A DNA stretch of 64,000 nucleotides from assembly GCA_944325775.1 (NCBI GenBank), contig CALVBL010000004.1:53791-117790 (forward strand). The letters run 5' to 3'. Both the position numbers and the translations under genes were made by a program. This stretch comes from an uncultured Helicobacter sp. (GTDB lineage: Bacteria; Campylobacterota; Campylobacteria; Campylobacterales; Helicobacteraceae). Below, piece by piece: positions 27,394-39,026 of the stretch. The notes beneath the pieces were generated by a model that saw only the letters and a list, made by a program, of their open reading frames with translations, did no database searches and was not told the DNA's origin. Numbering within the stretch: the first letter of the stretch is position 1; the number at the start of each line of letters is the position of its first letter.

Positions 27394-27800
27394 TTGCTAC
27401 TCCCATCACTTTTTTTGCTTGTTTTGACTACCTCTTGTGTCTCTAGCCCAAGCTCTGTAGAGATATCACGCACCATTTTGGTTTCAGATTCACTCTTGCT
27501 GGTGAGTTTTAAGCCCAGCACGCCAATAAGCAAGACTATAATCAGTGCGATACGCAAGAGATTTGCCTTCTCGCCAAAGATGAGCATTTCCGCCACGACG
27601 ATCCCCGCAGCACCGATCCCCACAAACACCGCATACGCCACACTCACCTCAAGTCTCTTGGTCGCTAGGATCATCAACACAAACGAAGCGAGAATCCCAG
27701 CAAAGGTCAGACAATACAGCCAAAATGTATCGGCGTATTTGAGTCCGCTCACCCAAAAGATTTCGATGATACCACCTATGATGACAAAGAGCCAGCCCAT
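27390..27800 (-). CDS. SMR family transporter, longer partner subunit
   Basis: A 136-residue SMR protein. Four helices with the essential Glu in the first (FVIIGGIIEIFWVSGLKYA) and the signature SVAYAVFVGIGAAGIVVAEM. About 30 hydrophilic residues extend beyond the usual 105-110, ending in a Lys/Ser/Glu-rich tail. Its TGA overlaps the next SMR start. RBS AGGAGG lies before the ATG. No guanidine-riboswitch-like structure was found ahead of it. Confidence 0.92.
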   Translation of the reverse strand: MGWLFVIIGGIIEIFWVSGLKYADTFWLYCLTFAGILASFVLMILATKRLEVSVAYAVFVGIGAAGIVVAEMLIFGEKANLLRIALIIVLLIGVLGLKLTSKSESETKMVRDISTELGLETQEVVKTSKKSDGSSK

Positions 27801-28116
27801 GAAAACCTCCTTATACTAAACTTCATACATTGAGGCAAGCCAAGCAAGGTTTGCAGGTAGATTCAGATCTAATCAAAGTTTAGAATCTAGTTTCACGGAA
27901 TCTAATGCAGATTCAAGATTTGTTAAGATTTAAGAATCCAGATTCACAACCCAACGAGGTTGTAGAATCTAACGCAGATTCTAAATTCGTGTGCATTGCG
28001 TCAGAGGCTGCCAATTTTCAGACCAAAGGATTATAGCGTTTTTTTTGTTAGTCAAGAGGAAAGTGATGAAAAACTTGTGTGACTTTTAGATTCTATAAAG
28101 CACGTGGGGGCGGCAT
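27801..28116. other. Intergenic region rich in AGATTCT-type heptamers
   Basis: About 316 bases between the SMR pair and proC. It contains several AGAATCT/AGATTCT heptamers and near-copies. A 43-codon plus-strand ORF (27905-28036, ending in EAANFQTKGL) is open but has no convincing ribosome-binding site and overlaps the heptamer-rich stretch, so I regard it as uncertain. The SMR promoter on the minus strand should be here. Confidence 0.4.
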
Positions 28117-29052
28117 TTAGCTATCGCCTAACTCTTTTGCGCGTTTTACAGATTCTACTCCCGCTTCGATAAATGCCCCTCGCACACCATTTCTCTCTAA
28201 TGCTGCCAAGCCTCGCGCTGTCGTGCCTGCCGGGGAAGTGATAGAGATCTTAATCTCATCGGGAGTTTTGTGCTCCAAAAGCGCGGCGAACCCGCTAAAA
28301 GTCTGCGCGACCAACTCTGCGCTCTGTGCGTAGTTAAGTCCGTGGTAGATACCACTATCGATGAGACTCTGCGCCACCACTGCCAAAAATGCTGGCGCGC
28401 TACCGCTTGTGGCTATCGAGGCATCTATGAGGGATTCATTATCGACTATTACACAATTACCAAAGCTTTCTACAAGCCTGCGCACGGCGGATTGTATATC
28501 GCACATATTTACACTATCAGTGTCGCTTGCAGTGTGTATATACACACAGCTTGCGGACTTCCCATAGAGCGCCCCAACATTTGGCATAATCCGCACGAAG
28601 CTCTGCGCGCTCATTGCCCGTGCGATTGTATCCACACGCACTCCAGCCATCACACTATAGACTATATGCGCTTTCCCAGTGTATGTGAATACCCCAAGTG
28701 CGTGTGGTTTCACGCACAGCAACACTTCGCAGCCCTCAATATCTAGTGGTGTGTGTGAATCTAGACAGAGGGCTTGCAGTCGCGCATGCGTGGGATTTTC
28801 ATTTGTAAGTTTCTCATTTGTGGAGTTTTTGCTTGCGGGATTTTTACCTGTGGAATTAGCGCGCATAAGATCATCACAGAGACTTTGGGCTTTTTGTAGG
28901 TCGCGTCCGATAATGAGGATTTCATACTCTATAAAGAGCTTAGATTCTATGATGCCAGATAGCATAGCACGCGCCATATTGCCATAGCCCACACACACAA
29001 GGCGTGGGGAGTTGTGCTGTGGGGAATGGCTGGAGTGGGATTGGTGCGGCAT
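28117..29052 (-). CDS. proC: Pyrroline-5-carboxylate reductase
   Basis: An enzyme of about 311 residues that makes proline from pyrroline-5-carboxylate with NAD(P)H. The Rossmann motif is RLVCVGYGNMARAMLSGIIE, then CVKPHALGVF, SVMAGVRVDTIARAMS, FVRIMPNVGALYGKSASC and the C-terminal signature region SPAGTTARGLAALERNGVRG. I chose the ATG at 29052, four bases after the fliW stop; the open frame extends 19 codons further into fliW. An insert of Ser/Asn/Thr/Lys repeats (NPTHARL region) lies between residues 55 and 80, unlike most ProC. It is coupled to fliW. Confidence 0.93.
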   Translation of the reverse strand: MPHQSHSSHSPQHNSPRLVCVGYGNMARAMLSGIIESKLFIEYEILIIGRDLQKAQSLCDDLMRANSTGKNPASKNSTNEKLTNENPTHARLQALCLDSHTPLDIEGCEVLLCVKPHALGVFTYTGKAHIVYSVMAGVRVDTIARAMSAQSFVRIMPNVGALYGKSASCVYIHTASDTDSVNMCDIQSAVRRLVESFGNCVIVDNESLIDASIATSGSAPAFLAVVAQSLIDSGIYHGLNYAQSAELVAQTFSGFAALLEHKTPDEIKISITSPAGTTARGLAALERNGVRGAFIEAGVESVKRAKELGDS

Positions 29053-29056
29053 GGAG

Positions 29057-29491
29057 TTACTTGGGAGTGTTGCTATTGTTGTTTTGAGCAGCCGCTTCGT
29101 TTTTTTCACAATACACTCTGATAGGCTCGGCGATGGAGTATTGTGGATAATTGATACTATCTAGCACGACTTGCGCCATTGTGTGATTGTCGAAGTTAAA
29201 CACCAGCGGTGCTAGGAAATTGATCGTAGAATCTTCGATGGGGTTTTGGAGCACCATGATGTTTGCGACAAGGAGATTTTGGCAGTTATCAAGATCAAGT
29301 AGGAGCTTAAGCGCAGTGGGTATCTCAAACTCATAATTCCGCAATAAGAAAGGATTGACAAGCGTAAATGTAGGCACATTGCCCTCGCCATCGGGGTTAC
29401 TCACTCTCATAAACAATTCGTCGATTTTCTCAAACTCCATACGCGTAACCCGCTCAAAGCCCAAAATTGGCGACTTAACCTCAAAAATCAT
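29057..29491 (-). CDS. fliW: Flagellar assembly factor FliW
   Basis: A 144-residue protein (start ATG 29491, GGAG seven bases upstream). FliW binds CsrA and flagellin and links flagellin level to translational control. Family features: [15 protein letters not shown] at the start, then [40 protein letters not shown] and [20 protein letters not shown], ending with an Asp/Asn-rich tail. The downstream gene is proC, as in other Helicobacter genomes as far as I recall. Confidence 0.9.
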   Translation of the reverse strand: MIFEVKSPILGFERVTRMEFEKIDELFMRVSNPDGEGNVPTFTLVNPFLLRNYEFEIPTALKLLLDLDNCQNLLVANIMVLQNPIEDSTINFLAPLVFNFDNHTMAQVVLDSINYPQYSIAEPIRVYCEKNEAAAQNNNSNTPK

Positions 29492-29558
29492 ACAAAACTC
29501 CACTTGCTAAGATTCTAAATGCCTTGCAAACATAAAGCTAGATTCTAGCATAAAATAC

Positions 29559-29985
29559 TTATGATTTTATTATATGGCTCCAAGCTTGATACGCTAAGTC
29601 AAGCGTAGATCTCACAGCAAAAGCAGAGTCGGTGTTATGGCACATTTGGATGATCGCGCGATCGGAGTATTCTACGATCGTAAAAAACAGATGGCTTAGA
29701 GATGTAGTCCGCATAATCTTGCATACGCTCGTGCTTCTTGTGCGCACTCCCAAGCCCTAGTGTGTTTTCTTGTTTTGTTGAAGCACTCCATTGTTTGAGA
29801 TGCTGGTGTAGTTCATCATCATGTGGTGGTAGCGGTGCAGCTGGGGAAAGCGATAGATTCTCTAATGTAGAATGATCGGCAGCTATGGCGTAGAAATGGT
29901 GTGCTGGGTATGTGTGGGAATCTTGCGCGGGTAGATTACCCAAAAGGCTCGCAAGGAGGGTGGATAGTGCTAGGGTTTTGTGCAT
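29559..29985 (-). pseudogene. Small exported protein, probably frameshifted at an A6 run
   Basis: A signal-peptide-like start (MHKTLALSTLLASLLGNLPA at 29985, in a frame open to 30048) leads into a soluble segment ending YADYISKPSVF. At the run of six A at 29682-29687 (T6 in the gene) the frame continues only to a stop at 29635. A neighbouring frame after the run reads TIVEYSDRAIIQMCHNTDSA and on to a stop at 29559, and looks more protein-like. Removing one T joins them into a 141-residue protein. I do not recognise the family. Either a real mutation, slippage, or a sequence error. Confidence 0.5.
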
Positions 29986-30095
29986 TTGGGTATCCTGTTT
30001 TATATCATTATAGCATAGTGCATCTAAGAATCCGACTTGCATACACAAAAGAGTCCTGCTTATGCTCCTATACTACACATAATTAGATTTTAGAT

Positions 30096-30602
30096 TCACA
30101 GCTCATTCCAGTCTTTGAGGCTGCTTAGCACCTCCTCCATCGGTGGCTTTAGGTGCAAATATGGGCGCACTTCTTGCTCGCTTAGTCGTGTCCATACTTT
30201 ACTTGACCCCACGATCCCTGCACGATCTACGCTACCACGCAAGATGAGTGTATCGCCCTCTAGGCGGACTTTGGCGTGATAGATCTCACCTGTGCGGAAG
30301 TGATACACCCTCCCGCCCTTGTATTCGCTCCCCTCTCCTTCTAGCCCATATACGAAAATCGTGCCCCTATCGTATCGCTCGCGCAATTTAGGGTTTTTGT
30401 TGTTGCTATCTTTTTTGGCTGGGCTACCATCGATGTTAGCAAACCCATAGGCGTAGTATTTGCCCTCATAGTGAAAAAACTCCACGATAGATTGGCGTCC
30501 ATCAGAGCCTATATGTGTCTTATAAAATCCCGCGAGCCCCTCTGCTCCATAGCCTAAGCACAGCATACTCACAATGGCGATGAGATAGCGCATTGTTTTC
30601 AT
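30096..30602 (-). CDS. DUF2147-family exported protein
   Basis: A protein of 168 residues starting at ATG 30602 (AAGGA six bases before). A signal peptide (MKTMRYLIAIVSMLCLGYG) is followed by GLAGFYKTHIGSDGRQSIVE, a middle part with GKYYAYGFANIDGSPAKKDS and GGRVYHFRTGEIYHAKVRLE, then GDTLILRGSVDRAGIVGSSK. This pattern is DUF2147, a periplasmic or outer-membrane-associated beta-sandwich family of unknown function. It is divergent from the outer-membrane gene at 30701. Confidence 0.8.
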   Translation of the reverse strand: MKTMRYLIAIVSMLCLGYGAEGLAGFYKTHIGSDGRQSIVEFFHYEGKYYAYGFANIDGSPAKKDSNNKNPKLRERYDRGTIFVYGLEGEGSEYKGGRVYHFRTGEIYHAKVRLEGDTLILRGSVDRAGIVGSSKVWTRLSEQEVRPYLHLKPPMEEVLSSLKDWNEL

Positions 30603-30649
30603 CACAATCCTTAAGAAATACTTATTTTAAGCTAAAGTATATCAGAAAT

Positions 30650-30658
30650 TGCTACAAT
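30650..30658 (+). promoter_or_regulatory. Extended -10 promoter for the outer-membrane gene at 30701
   Basis: TGCTACAAT matches an extended -10. It lies 42 bases before the TTG at 30701 but only 12 before the ATG at 30671, which argues for the TTG start. Confidence 0.55.
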
Positions 30659-30700
30659 AGCACTTATAAAATGCGTTTAGCCCAATCAAAGGATCGTGAT

Positions 30701-31393
30701 TTGAGAGAGAAGAGAATCTTAGCTTTTATATGCTGTTTGTGCGTGTGTGCTCCTAGCATTATGCTGGGTGAGAAGCGCACAGAGATTCGCTATGAGAATG
30801 ATCTCAAGCCCCACGAAGAGATTTTAGAAGAAGTCCAAAAAACCCACCAAACCCTTCTCAACAAAGCCGCTGGTATCCCTGAACCCAAAAAACCAAAAGA
30901 TCCACGATCGAAATTCTATGTAGGGATCAACATAGGCGGTGTGTATAGCCCAAATGGCGGATTTGGCTACATCGTGGGTGCGGAAGCGGGGTATAATTTC
31001 GTCGTGCAAAAGGATAATTCTTTGCGCGTGTTTGTGTTTTTTGATCGCTTTGCTAATAATTTCAGCACGGATTTTAATATTGATGCGAGCAAGCCTGATT
31101 TGTTTCAGATCTATCGTATGGGTATCTCGGCAGAGTATCGCGCGTATGTCAATCCATACTTTGGATTCAAAGTCCGTCTTGTGAGCTTTGGGGTCAATGA
31201 TCTTGCGCGCACTTCTAGTCTTGTCAATCCAGAACTAACCCGCAATAAAAAAGTTGGGTTTCTCCCCACTATCGGCTTTGGACCTGTGTTTAATTATAAA
31301 TTTAATGAGATTTTTATAGGGCTTGATATGCTTGAATATAGCTTGGAGTATGGACCTACGATGAATTTCGTGCAGTATTCGCTGCGTTTTTAG
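30701..31393 (+). CDS. Outer-membrane beta-barrel protein (Helicobacter type)
   Basis: A protein of about 230 residues. I chose the TTG at 30701 because AAAGGA lies seven bases before it, because it gives a normal signal peptide ([20 protein letters not shown]), and because an ATG at 30671 would leave almost no leader behind the promoter. Mature part: an acidic linker, then barrel strands such as [20 protein letters not shown] and [20 protein letters not shown], ending [10 protein letters not shown] with the terminal Phe needed for barrel assembly. Function unknown; it may be an adhesin or porin of the Helicobacter outer-membrane families. Confidence 0.75.
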   Translation: MREKRILAFICCLCVCAPSIMLGEKRTEIRYENDLKPHEEILEEVQKTHQTLLNKAAGIPEPKKPKDPRSKFYVGINIGGVYSPNGGFGYIVGAEAGYNFVVQKDNSLRVFVFFDRFANNFSTDFNIDASKPDLFQIYRMGISAEYRAYVNPYFGFKVRLVSFGVNDLARTSSLVNPELTRNKKVGFLPTIGFGPVFNYKFNEIFIGLDMLEYSLEYGPTMNFVQYSLRF

Positions 31394-31401
31394 GAGGAAT
31401 G

Positions 31402-32013
31402 ATGAACATCAAAGCATATTACACCAATGCTAAGGCATTGCTAGAGGGGCATTTTTTGCTAAGCAGTGGCAATCACTCTGCCTTTTATCTCCAATCAGCC
31501 AAAGTGCTAGAAAACCCCATCATAGCCCAAGAGTTAGCCACAGCACTTGCGAAACAGATACGAGAGTATGGTGTCGAGCTTGATTGTGTGTGTTCGCCTG
31601 CATTAGGCGGGATACTTGCTGGGTATGAGCTAGCGCGCGCGCTTGGAGTGCGATTTATCTTTACTGAGCGTGTGGAGGGGAAGATGACCTTGCGTCGTGG
31701 GTTTGAAGTGTGCGATGGCGAGAGGGCGCTCATCTGTGAGGATATCATCACTACCGGCGGATCAGCTCTAGAATCTGCACAATGCCTAGAATCTCTAGGT
31801 GCGCAGATCGTGGCGTTTGCAGGGCTTGCTAATCGTGGATTCTGTCAGAGGGTGGGCTCACAGCTAGCGCGCAAGAGCGAAGCTAAACTGCCGCCATCTC
31901 TGCCACTCTTTGCCTTGGAGGATTTTGTCTTTGATATGTATGCTCCGCAGGATTGTCCATTGTGCAAAGAAGGCAGATTGCCCGCTATCAAGCCCGGTAG
32001 TAGAGGAAACTAA
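31402..32013 (+). CDS. pyrE: Orotate phosphoribosyltransferase
   Basis: A protein of about 203 residues that joins orotate to PRPP in pyrimidine synthesis. Motifs: the [15 protein letters not shown]-terminal region, [35 protein letters not shown], and the PRPP-binding loop [22 protein letters not shown] lies five bases before the second of two consecutive ATG codons, so I used 31402. The C-terminus ends with a Cys-containing tail ([19 protein letters not shown]). An RDD gene follows after 3 bases. Confidence 0.95.
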   Translation: MNIKAYYTNAKALLEGHFLLSSGNHSAFYLQSAKVLENPIIAQELATALAKQIREYGVELDCVCSPALGGILAGYELARALGVRFIFTERVEGKMTLRRGFEVCDGERALICEDIITTGGSALESAQCLESLGAQIVAFAGLANRGFCQRVGSQLARKSEAKLPPSLPLFALEDFVFDMYAPQDCPLCKEGRLPAIKPGSRGN

Positions 32014-32016
32014 ATC

Positions 32017-32547
32017 GTGGAGAATCGCACGAAGCCACGATGGCGCACTATTAAGCGCAGATCCCACTCATCAGAACCACATACATCGCCAAACACACCC
32101 AAAGTGCGCAAAGATTCTAAAGTTCCATTTTTTTTATGGGAGCGCATTATCGCGTTTATCACGGATATGTTTATGATAAATATGCCAATCCTCTATATCG
32201 CATACTTCGTGCTAGGCTCCTCCAGAGAAGCATTTTTGGGTAATCAAATTGTGATTTTTGCGTGCGTGGGGATTTTTGGGGTGATTTTATCAGCTTTTAT
32301 CGCGTGTAGTGGGCAGACTCCGGGCTATCGCTATGTGGGGCTCAAGCTCGTAGCAGAGGACAATAGTGAAGGTAAGATCCCCTTTATCGTGGCATTTTTG
32401 CGTTATGTGCTGTGGATTGTGAGTATGGCAACATTTATAGGCGTGTGTATCGCGTATTTTCGTCAAGATCGCAAGACTTTTTATGATCTCGTGTGTCACA
32501 CAAATATAGTGCAAGCCCCGCCAAAGCAGACACCAACTCATACATAA
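32017..32547 (+). CDS. RDD-family membrane protein
   Basis: A 176-residue protein starting at GTG 32017. A basic Ser/Pro-rich N-terminal 40 residues precede the RDD domain: PFFLWERIIAFITDMFMINM, with Arg, and two Asp later, then three hydrophobic helices and TPGYRYVGLKLVAED and FYDLVCHTNIVQA. The family is linked to ion antiport in some bacteria, but most are uncharacterised. It is very close to pyrE upstream and a GNAT gene downstream. Confidence 0.85.
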   Translation: MENRTKPRWRTIKRRSHSSEPHTSPNTPKVRKDSKVPFFLWERIIAFITDMFMINMPILYIAYFVLGSSREAFLGNQIVIFACVGIFGVILSAFIACSGQTPGYRYVGLKLVAEDNSEGKIPFIVAFLRYVLWIVSMATFIGVCIAYFRQDRKTFYDLVCHTNIVQAPPKQTPTHT

Positions 32548-32557
32548 GGATTGCGTA

Positions 32558-33019
32558 ATGGCATTTGTAATCGAAAAACCCACGCTCAAAGATATAGCGC
32601 AAATGCGCGCTCTAGTGAGTGATGAAGTCAAACGAGGTGTGATATTAGAGCGGAGTGAGGAGGAGATGGCAAACGCGATTAGGTCCTATCATATTGTGCG
32701 TGATGGCGGCGAGATTGTGGGATTTTGCGCGCTGTATGTGTATTCTTCAAGCCTTGGGGAGCTGCGATCACTCATCGTAAAAGAATCCCACAGGGGTAGA
32801 GGGATCGCCAGTGCGCTTATAGAATCTATCAAGATTGAAGCACGCGATTTGGGCTTAGAGGAAGTTTTGGTGCTGACATACAGAGAGAGGCTCTTCCAAA
32901 AGTTAGGATTTGTTATAATAGACAAGACACTTTTACCAAATCACAAAATATGGGCGGATTGTATCAAATGCAAACATTTTCCAATATGCGACGAGATAGC
33001 TCTCATAGCCAAAATCTAA
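32558..33019 (+). CDS. GNAT N-acetyltransferase, possibly an N-acetylglutamate synthase-like enzyme
   Basis: A 153-residue GNAT domain protein. The acetyl-CoA binding motif A is LRSLIVKESHRGRGIASALI (R/Q-x-x-G-x-G/A), followed by EARDLGLEEVLVLTYRERLF and FQKLGFVIIDKT. The C-terminal Cys-rich end (WADCIKCKHFPICDEIALI) is the kind seen in short amino-acid N-acetyltransferases implicated in arginine synthesis in proteobacteria. That link is inference; the GNAT fold is certain. AAGGA precedes the ATG by seven bases. Confidence 0.82.
   Translation: MAFVIEKPTLKDIAQMRALVSDEVKRGVILERSEEEMANAIRSYHIVRDGGEIVGFCALYVYSSSLGELRSLIVKESHRGRGIASALIESIKIEARDLGLEEVLVLTYRERLFQKLGFVIIDKTLLPNHKIWADCIKCKHFPICDEIALIAKI
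32911..32919 (+). promoter_or_regulatory. Internal extended -10 promoter ahead of the MreD-like and mrdA genes
   Basis: TGTTATAAT is a perfect extended -10, located within the end of the GNAT gene and 49 bases before the next start. It would give the cell-wall genes an independent promoter. Confidence 0.6.
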
Positions 33020-33430
33020 AAAATATCATTTTTTTGCTTGCGCTCTTTGTGTATGAGAGCTTAGCGGGCATTATTGTGTATCTGCCACCCTTGCTTGGGA
33101 TCTTGTTTTTGCTGTTTGTGCGCTATGATCTTAAGGGAGATTTTTGGCGTTTTTGTATCGTGCTGGCGATGATACTTGTGGTGGAAATTTTTTATGATAT
33201 GCCGCTGTGGTTTTTGTTTGTGCTGTTTGTGGTGTTGTATTATGTGGCGATGATCTGGCTTGAGAATTTCAATGCCAAGTATATCTTAAGTATTGTGCAG
33301 GTGGTGCTGGTATATGTGGGCGTGTATATCGGGCTTGTAGGTATGGAGGGTATCAATGGTGCGCAGATTCTTGTCAATCCGCTTGTGCTGGTGTATTATT
33401 GTGTGTGTGAGGCTGTGATGGTGAGCATTT

Positions 33431-33447
<17 letters not shown>
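32968..33447 (+). CDS. MreD-like integral membrane protein upstream of mrdA
   Basis: A 159-residue protein with five hydrophobic helices, such as NIIFLLALFVYESLAGIIVY and MPLWFLFVLFVVLYYVAMIW. It starts at ATG 32968, overlapping the end of the GNAT gene, and overlaps mrdA by 17 bases. Size, topology and position before PBP2 resemble MreD. Sequence identity to MreD cannot be judged by eye, so the role in cell shape is inferred from context. Confidence 0.6.
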
Positions 33448-36322
<2,875 letters not shown>

Positions 36323-36490
36323 GGAAATTGCCCCATTTTCTTGATTTTCTTCATATGTTTTATGGCTTTTATTATGCGGTATGCTTGCTTTGAAATACCA
36401 TTGCTTAGGCTGTCCTTGCGTAGGTTTTTGCCATTTTTCTTGCAATGCTTGTGTTCTCTCACAAAGCGGATAGATAAGCCATACTTTAAG

Positions 36491-37018
36491 CTATTTGGGT
36501 TTGTTTGCTTCTATCTTTTTGCAATCTGTGCTAGATTCTAACTCTGTAATTTCTGGGGCTTTTTGAGATTTTATCTCTTTAGAATCCAGCTTAGATTTTG
36601 TATTTTGGAGAGTGGATTCTAGAGCGTATTTGCTCGCATACGCCCACATTTGATACACATCACTTTGGGCGATTTGTGCTTTGGTAATGGTTTTGGGTGG
36701 ATTGAGATAGTTAAAAAGCACACAATCTTCGGAGATATATGTGATTTTGTCATATTCTTTGGCAAGGAGCGGAAGAGATTGGGTGCTTGTATCGCTTTTT
36801 ATGCCTATGGTGTGAGCGAGGGTTTTGAAGTAGGCAAAGACACTAGAAGTCGTGGCTTTAGCAAAAAGCTTGAAATGCGGCTTTTTGTAGCTAAAGGTTT
36901 TAGAGCTGTTTTTAAACCTAACAAAAAGCTTATCATCTTTTAGAGTGCATTGGGCTATCTCATGGGTTTTATCTTTGTCTTTAAGAATAATGATGTGTGA
37001 TACGGCGAGATTTTGCAT
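36491..37018 (-). CDS. Unknown protein at the edge of the accessory region
   Basis: A 175-residue frame beginning MQNLAVSHIIILKDKDKTHE. It starts with two beta-rich stretches (HIIILKDKDK and LFVRFKNSSKTFSYKK), continues with FAYFKTLAHTIGIKSD, and ends in a Lys/Glu/Ser-rich disordered tail. It may be the N-terminal part of a longer protein or a complete small protein. I do not recognise a family. Composition is AT-rich, and it is divergent from the DUF262 gene, 175 bases away. Confidence 0.5.
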   Translation of the reverse strand: MQNLAVSHIIILKDKDKTHEIAQCTLKDDKLFVRFKNSSKTFSYKKPHFKLFAKATTSSVFAYFKTLAHTIGIKSDTSTQSLPLLAKEYDKITYISEDCVLFNYLNPPKTITKAQIAQSDVYQMWAYASKYALESTLQNTKSKLDSKEIKSQKAPEITELESSTDCKKIEANKPK

Positions 37019-37157
37019 TGGGATTCTTTTTTAGAAATATTATAGCAGGTTTATTGCTAAGAATAAAAAGGGATTGTTTAAGATGGTGTTTTAGTAATAT
37101 TTTTATTAAAAATTAAAAACAAATCTCTTATGTTTAAGTTGATTCCAAAAAAAACGC

Positions 37158-37163
37158 TATACT
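37158..37163 (+). promoter_or_regulatory. -10 element for the DUF262 gene
   Basis: TATACT lies about 30 bases before the start, with AAGGAA as ribosome-binding site shortly before the ATG. Long A/T runs precede it. Confidence 0.5.
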
Positions 37164-37192
37164 TTCAGACATAAAAAACTAAGGAAATACAA

Positions 37193-38968
37193 ATGGCAGG
37201 ATTCCAATCACCAATCACAATTAATGAGGCTATGCAAAAGATTAGAAACAACGAGTATTTACTCCCAGCATTTCAGAGGGAATATGTGTGGGAGGAATGG
37301 CAAATCGAGGAGCTTTTTGATTCTCTTATGAGGGGATACCCCATTAGTTCTATGTTGTTTTGGGAGGTAAAAGACAAAAGTAAAACTTCATGGAGATTTT
37401 ATAAATTTTTGAGTTATTATAGGGAAAAATATCATACACACAATGAGGATTTCAATACGCAGGGACATAAAGATTTTTATGCCATTTTAGATGGACAACA
37501 ACGACTTACTTCTTTGTATTTGGCATTATACAGCCATTATGACAGAGGTATTAGGCGAACAAAATGGCAAAGCGAAAATAACGATAAATGGTTTTATATT
37601 TGTGATTTTTATTTCAATCTTACACAGACGGAAAAACCTGAAAATCCAAATGTTAAGTATGAGTTTTTGTGGCTTGATAGACAAGAAACACGGGAGCAGA
37701 TTGTCTATACAGATGAATTTAAACAAAAATGGTTTAAATGTGCAGAGATTCATAATCTTACAGATATCAATAAAATAATGAATTTTTCACAAAAATATGA
37801 CTTACAAGAAAATGAGAGGGAAAAAGTGTGTGAATTTCACACACTTCTTTTTAACACTAAAGATGAGTCGAGGATCAATTTTTATCTTGAGACAGAGCAA
37901 AATCCTGAAAAAGCAGTCAATATTTTTATACGCATTAACTCAAATGGTGAATCATTAGATTATTCTGATATTTTATTTAGTCTTATGGTGGCAAATTGGC
38001 AAAAAGAAGCGAGAACAGAAATCAATACTCTAATTGACTTTATTAATCAAAACTTAGATTTTAAAATCAATAAAGATCTGATTTTAAAGGGTTTTCTCTT
38101 TTTGTTTCATAGTAGTGTGAAATTCCAAATTAATAGCTTTGAGAAAAGCTTTGTAGAATCCCTTGAGACAAAGTGGGAGGGTATCAAACACGCTTTTATC
38201 GAGACTTTTAGGCTTATACAAAGCTTTGGCTTTAATGCAAGGACTTTATCTTCTAATAATGCTGTTTTACCAATTCTTTATTATATCTATCATAAGAATC
38301 TTACTGGAACGATAGTGGATTCTGTGGGACAAAAAGATAATAGAGAAAGCATTAAAAAATGGCTTTTACGCACGATAATTCTAAAACCCTTTGGTGGTAG
38401 TAGCGATACGGTGTTAGCTAGAATGAGACGCGCTTTTATCAAAGACTTTAAACAAGGAAGTGGCAAATACTTTGATGAAAATATCGAGATTTTCCCGCTA
38501 GAACGTATAGAAAAAGAGGCAAATTATAGAGGCGATATAAATGAGGAATTTTTAGGAGATATAATTTGGGATAGTAGAAAAAATAGCCCAGAAACTTTTG
38601 CGATACTCTCTCTTTTATATCCTAATCTTGACTATAAAAACAATGCTTTTCATATCGACCATTTGCACCCAGAATCTGCATATAAAGACTACAAAAAGAA
38701 TCAAGAAAAAAGAGGGCTTGAGGTTTGGGAATTTCGTCATTATGATTCTTTAGTGAATCTGCAAATGCTTGATGCTAATGAAAATATGTCTAAGAATGCT
38801 ATGTCTTTGTCAGAGTGGGTGCAAAAGCATTGTAAAGACGACAAAAAGGCTTTTTTAGAGCGACATTTGATACCTGATGTGGATTTGTCTTTAGAGAATT
38901 TTAATGACTTTTGTGAAGCTAGGGCAGAATTGATAATAAAGAAGCTTAAGGATATTTTGGAGGATTAG
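37193..38968 (+). CDS. DUF262/HNH (DUF1524-like) protein, GmrSD-type putative type IV restriction or defence nuclease
   Basis: A 591-residue protein. The N-terminal DUF262 domain is clear: LLPAFQREYVWEEWQIEELF, then FYAILDGQQRLTSLYLA, the ParB-like nucleotide-binding motif, and FIRINSNGESLDYSDILFSL. The C-terminal part has the HNH-type AFHIDHLHPES and later DSLVNLQMLDANENMSK, as in DUF1524. Fused proteins of this design include GmrSD-type nucleases against modified phage DNA and other anti-phage systems such as SspE. The target cannot be read from sequence. Coding DNA is clearly more AT-rich than pseB upstream, suggesting acquisition by transfer. It converges on the type II methylase gene. 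Confidence 0.85.
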   Translation: MAGFQSPITINEAMQKIRNNEYLLPAFQREYVWEEWQIEELFDSLMRGYPISSMLFWEVKDKSKTSWRFYKFLSYYREKYHTHNEDFNTQGHKDFYAILDGQQRLTSLYLALYSHYDRGIRRTKWQSENNDKWFYICDFYFNLTQTEKPENPNVKYEFLWLDRQETREQIVYTDEFKQKWFKCAEIHNLTDINKIMNFSQKYDLQENEREKVCEFHTLLFNTKDESRINFYLETEQNPEKAVNIFIRINSNGESLDYSDILFSLMVANWQKEARTEINTLIDFINQNLDFKINKDLILKGFLFLFHSSVKFQINSFEKSFVESLETKWEGIKHAFIETFRLIQSFGFNARTLSSNNAVLPILYYIYHKNLTGTIVDSVGQKDNRESIKKWLLRTIILKPFGGSSDTVLARMRRAFIKDFKQGSGKYFDENIEIFPLERIEKEANYRGDINEEFLGDIIWDSRKNSPETFAILSLLYPNLDYKNNAFHIDHLHPESAYKDYKKNQEKRGLEVWEFRHYDSLVNLQMLDANENMSKNAMSLSEWVQKHCKDDKKAFLERHLIPDVDLSLENFNDFCEARAELIIKKLKDILED

Positions 38969-39026
38969 GATAGTATAAAATTTGTCATTTTTGCGGAGTT
39001 TTCCTATTAGTCTTTATGTTGCAAAG

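Noticed and set aside
27801..28116. Guanidine riboswitch before the SMR pair
   Set aside because: I looked for ACGR loops and the known stem patterns on the minus strand and saw none.
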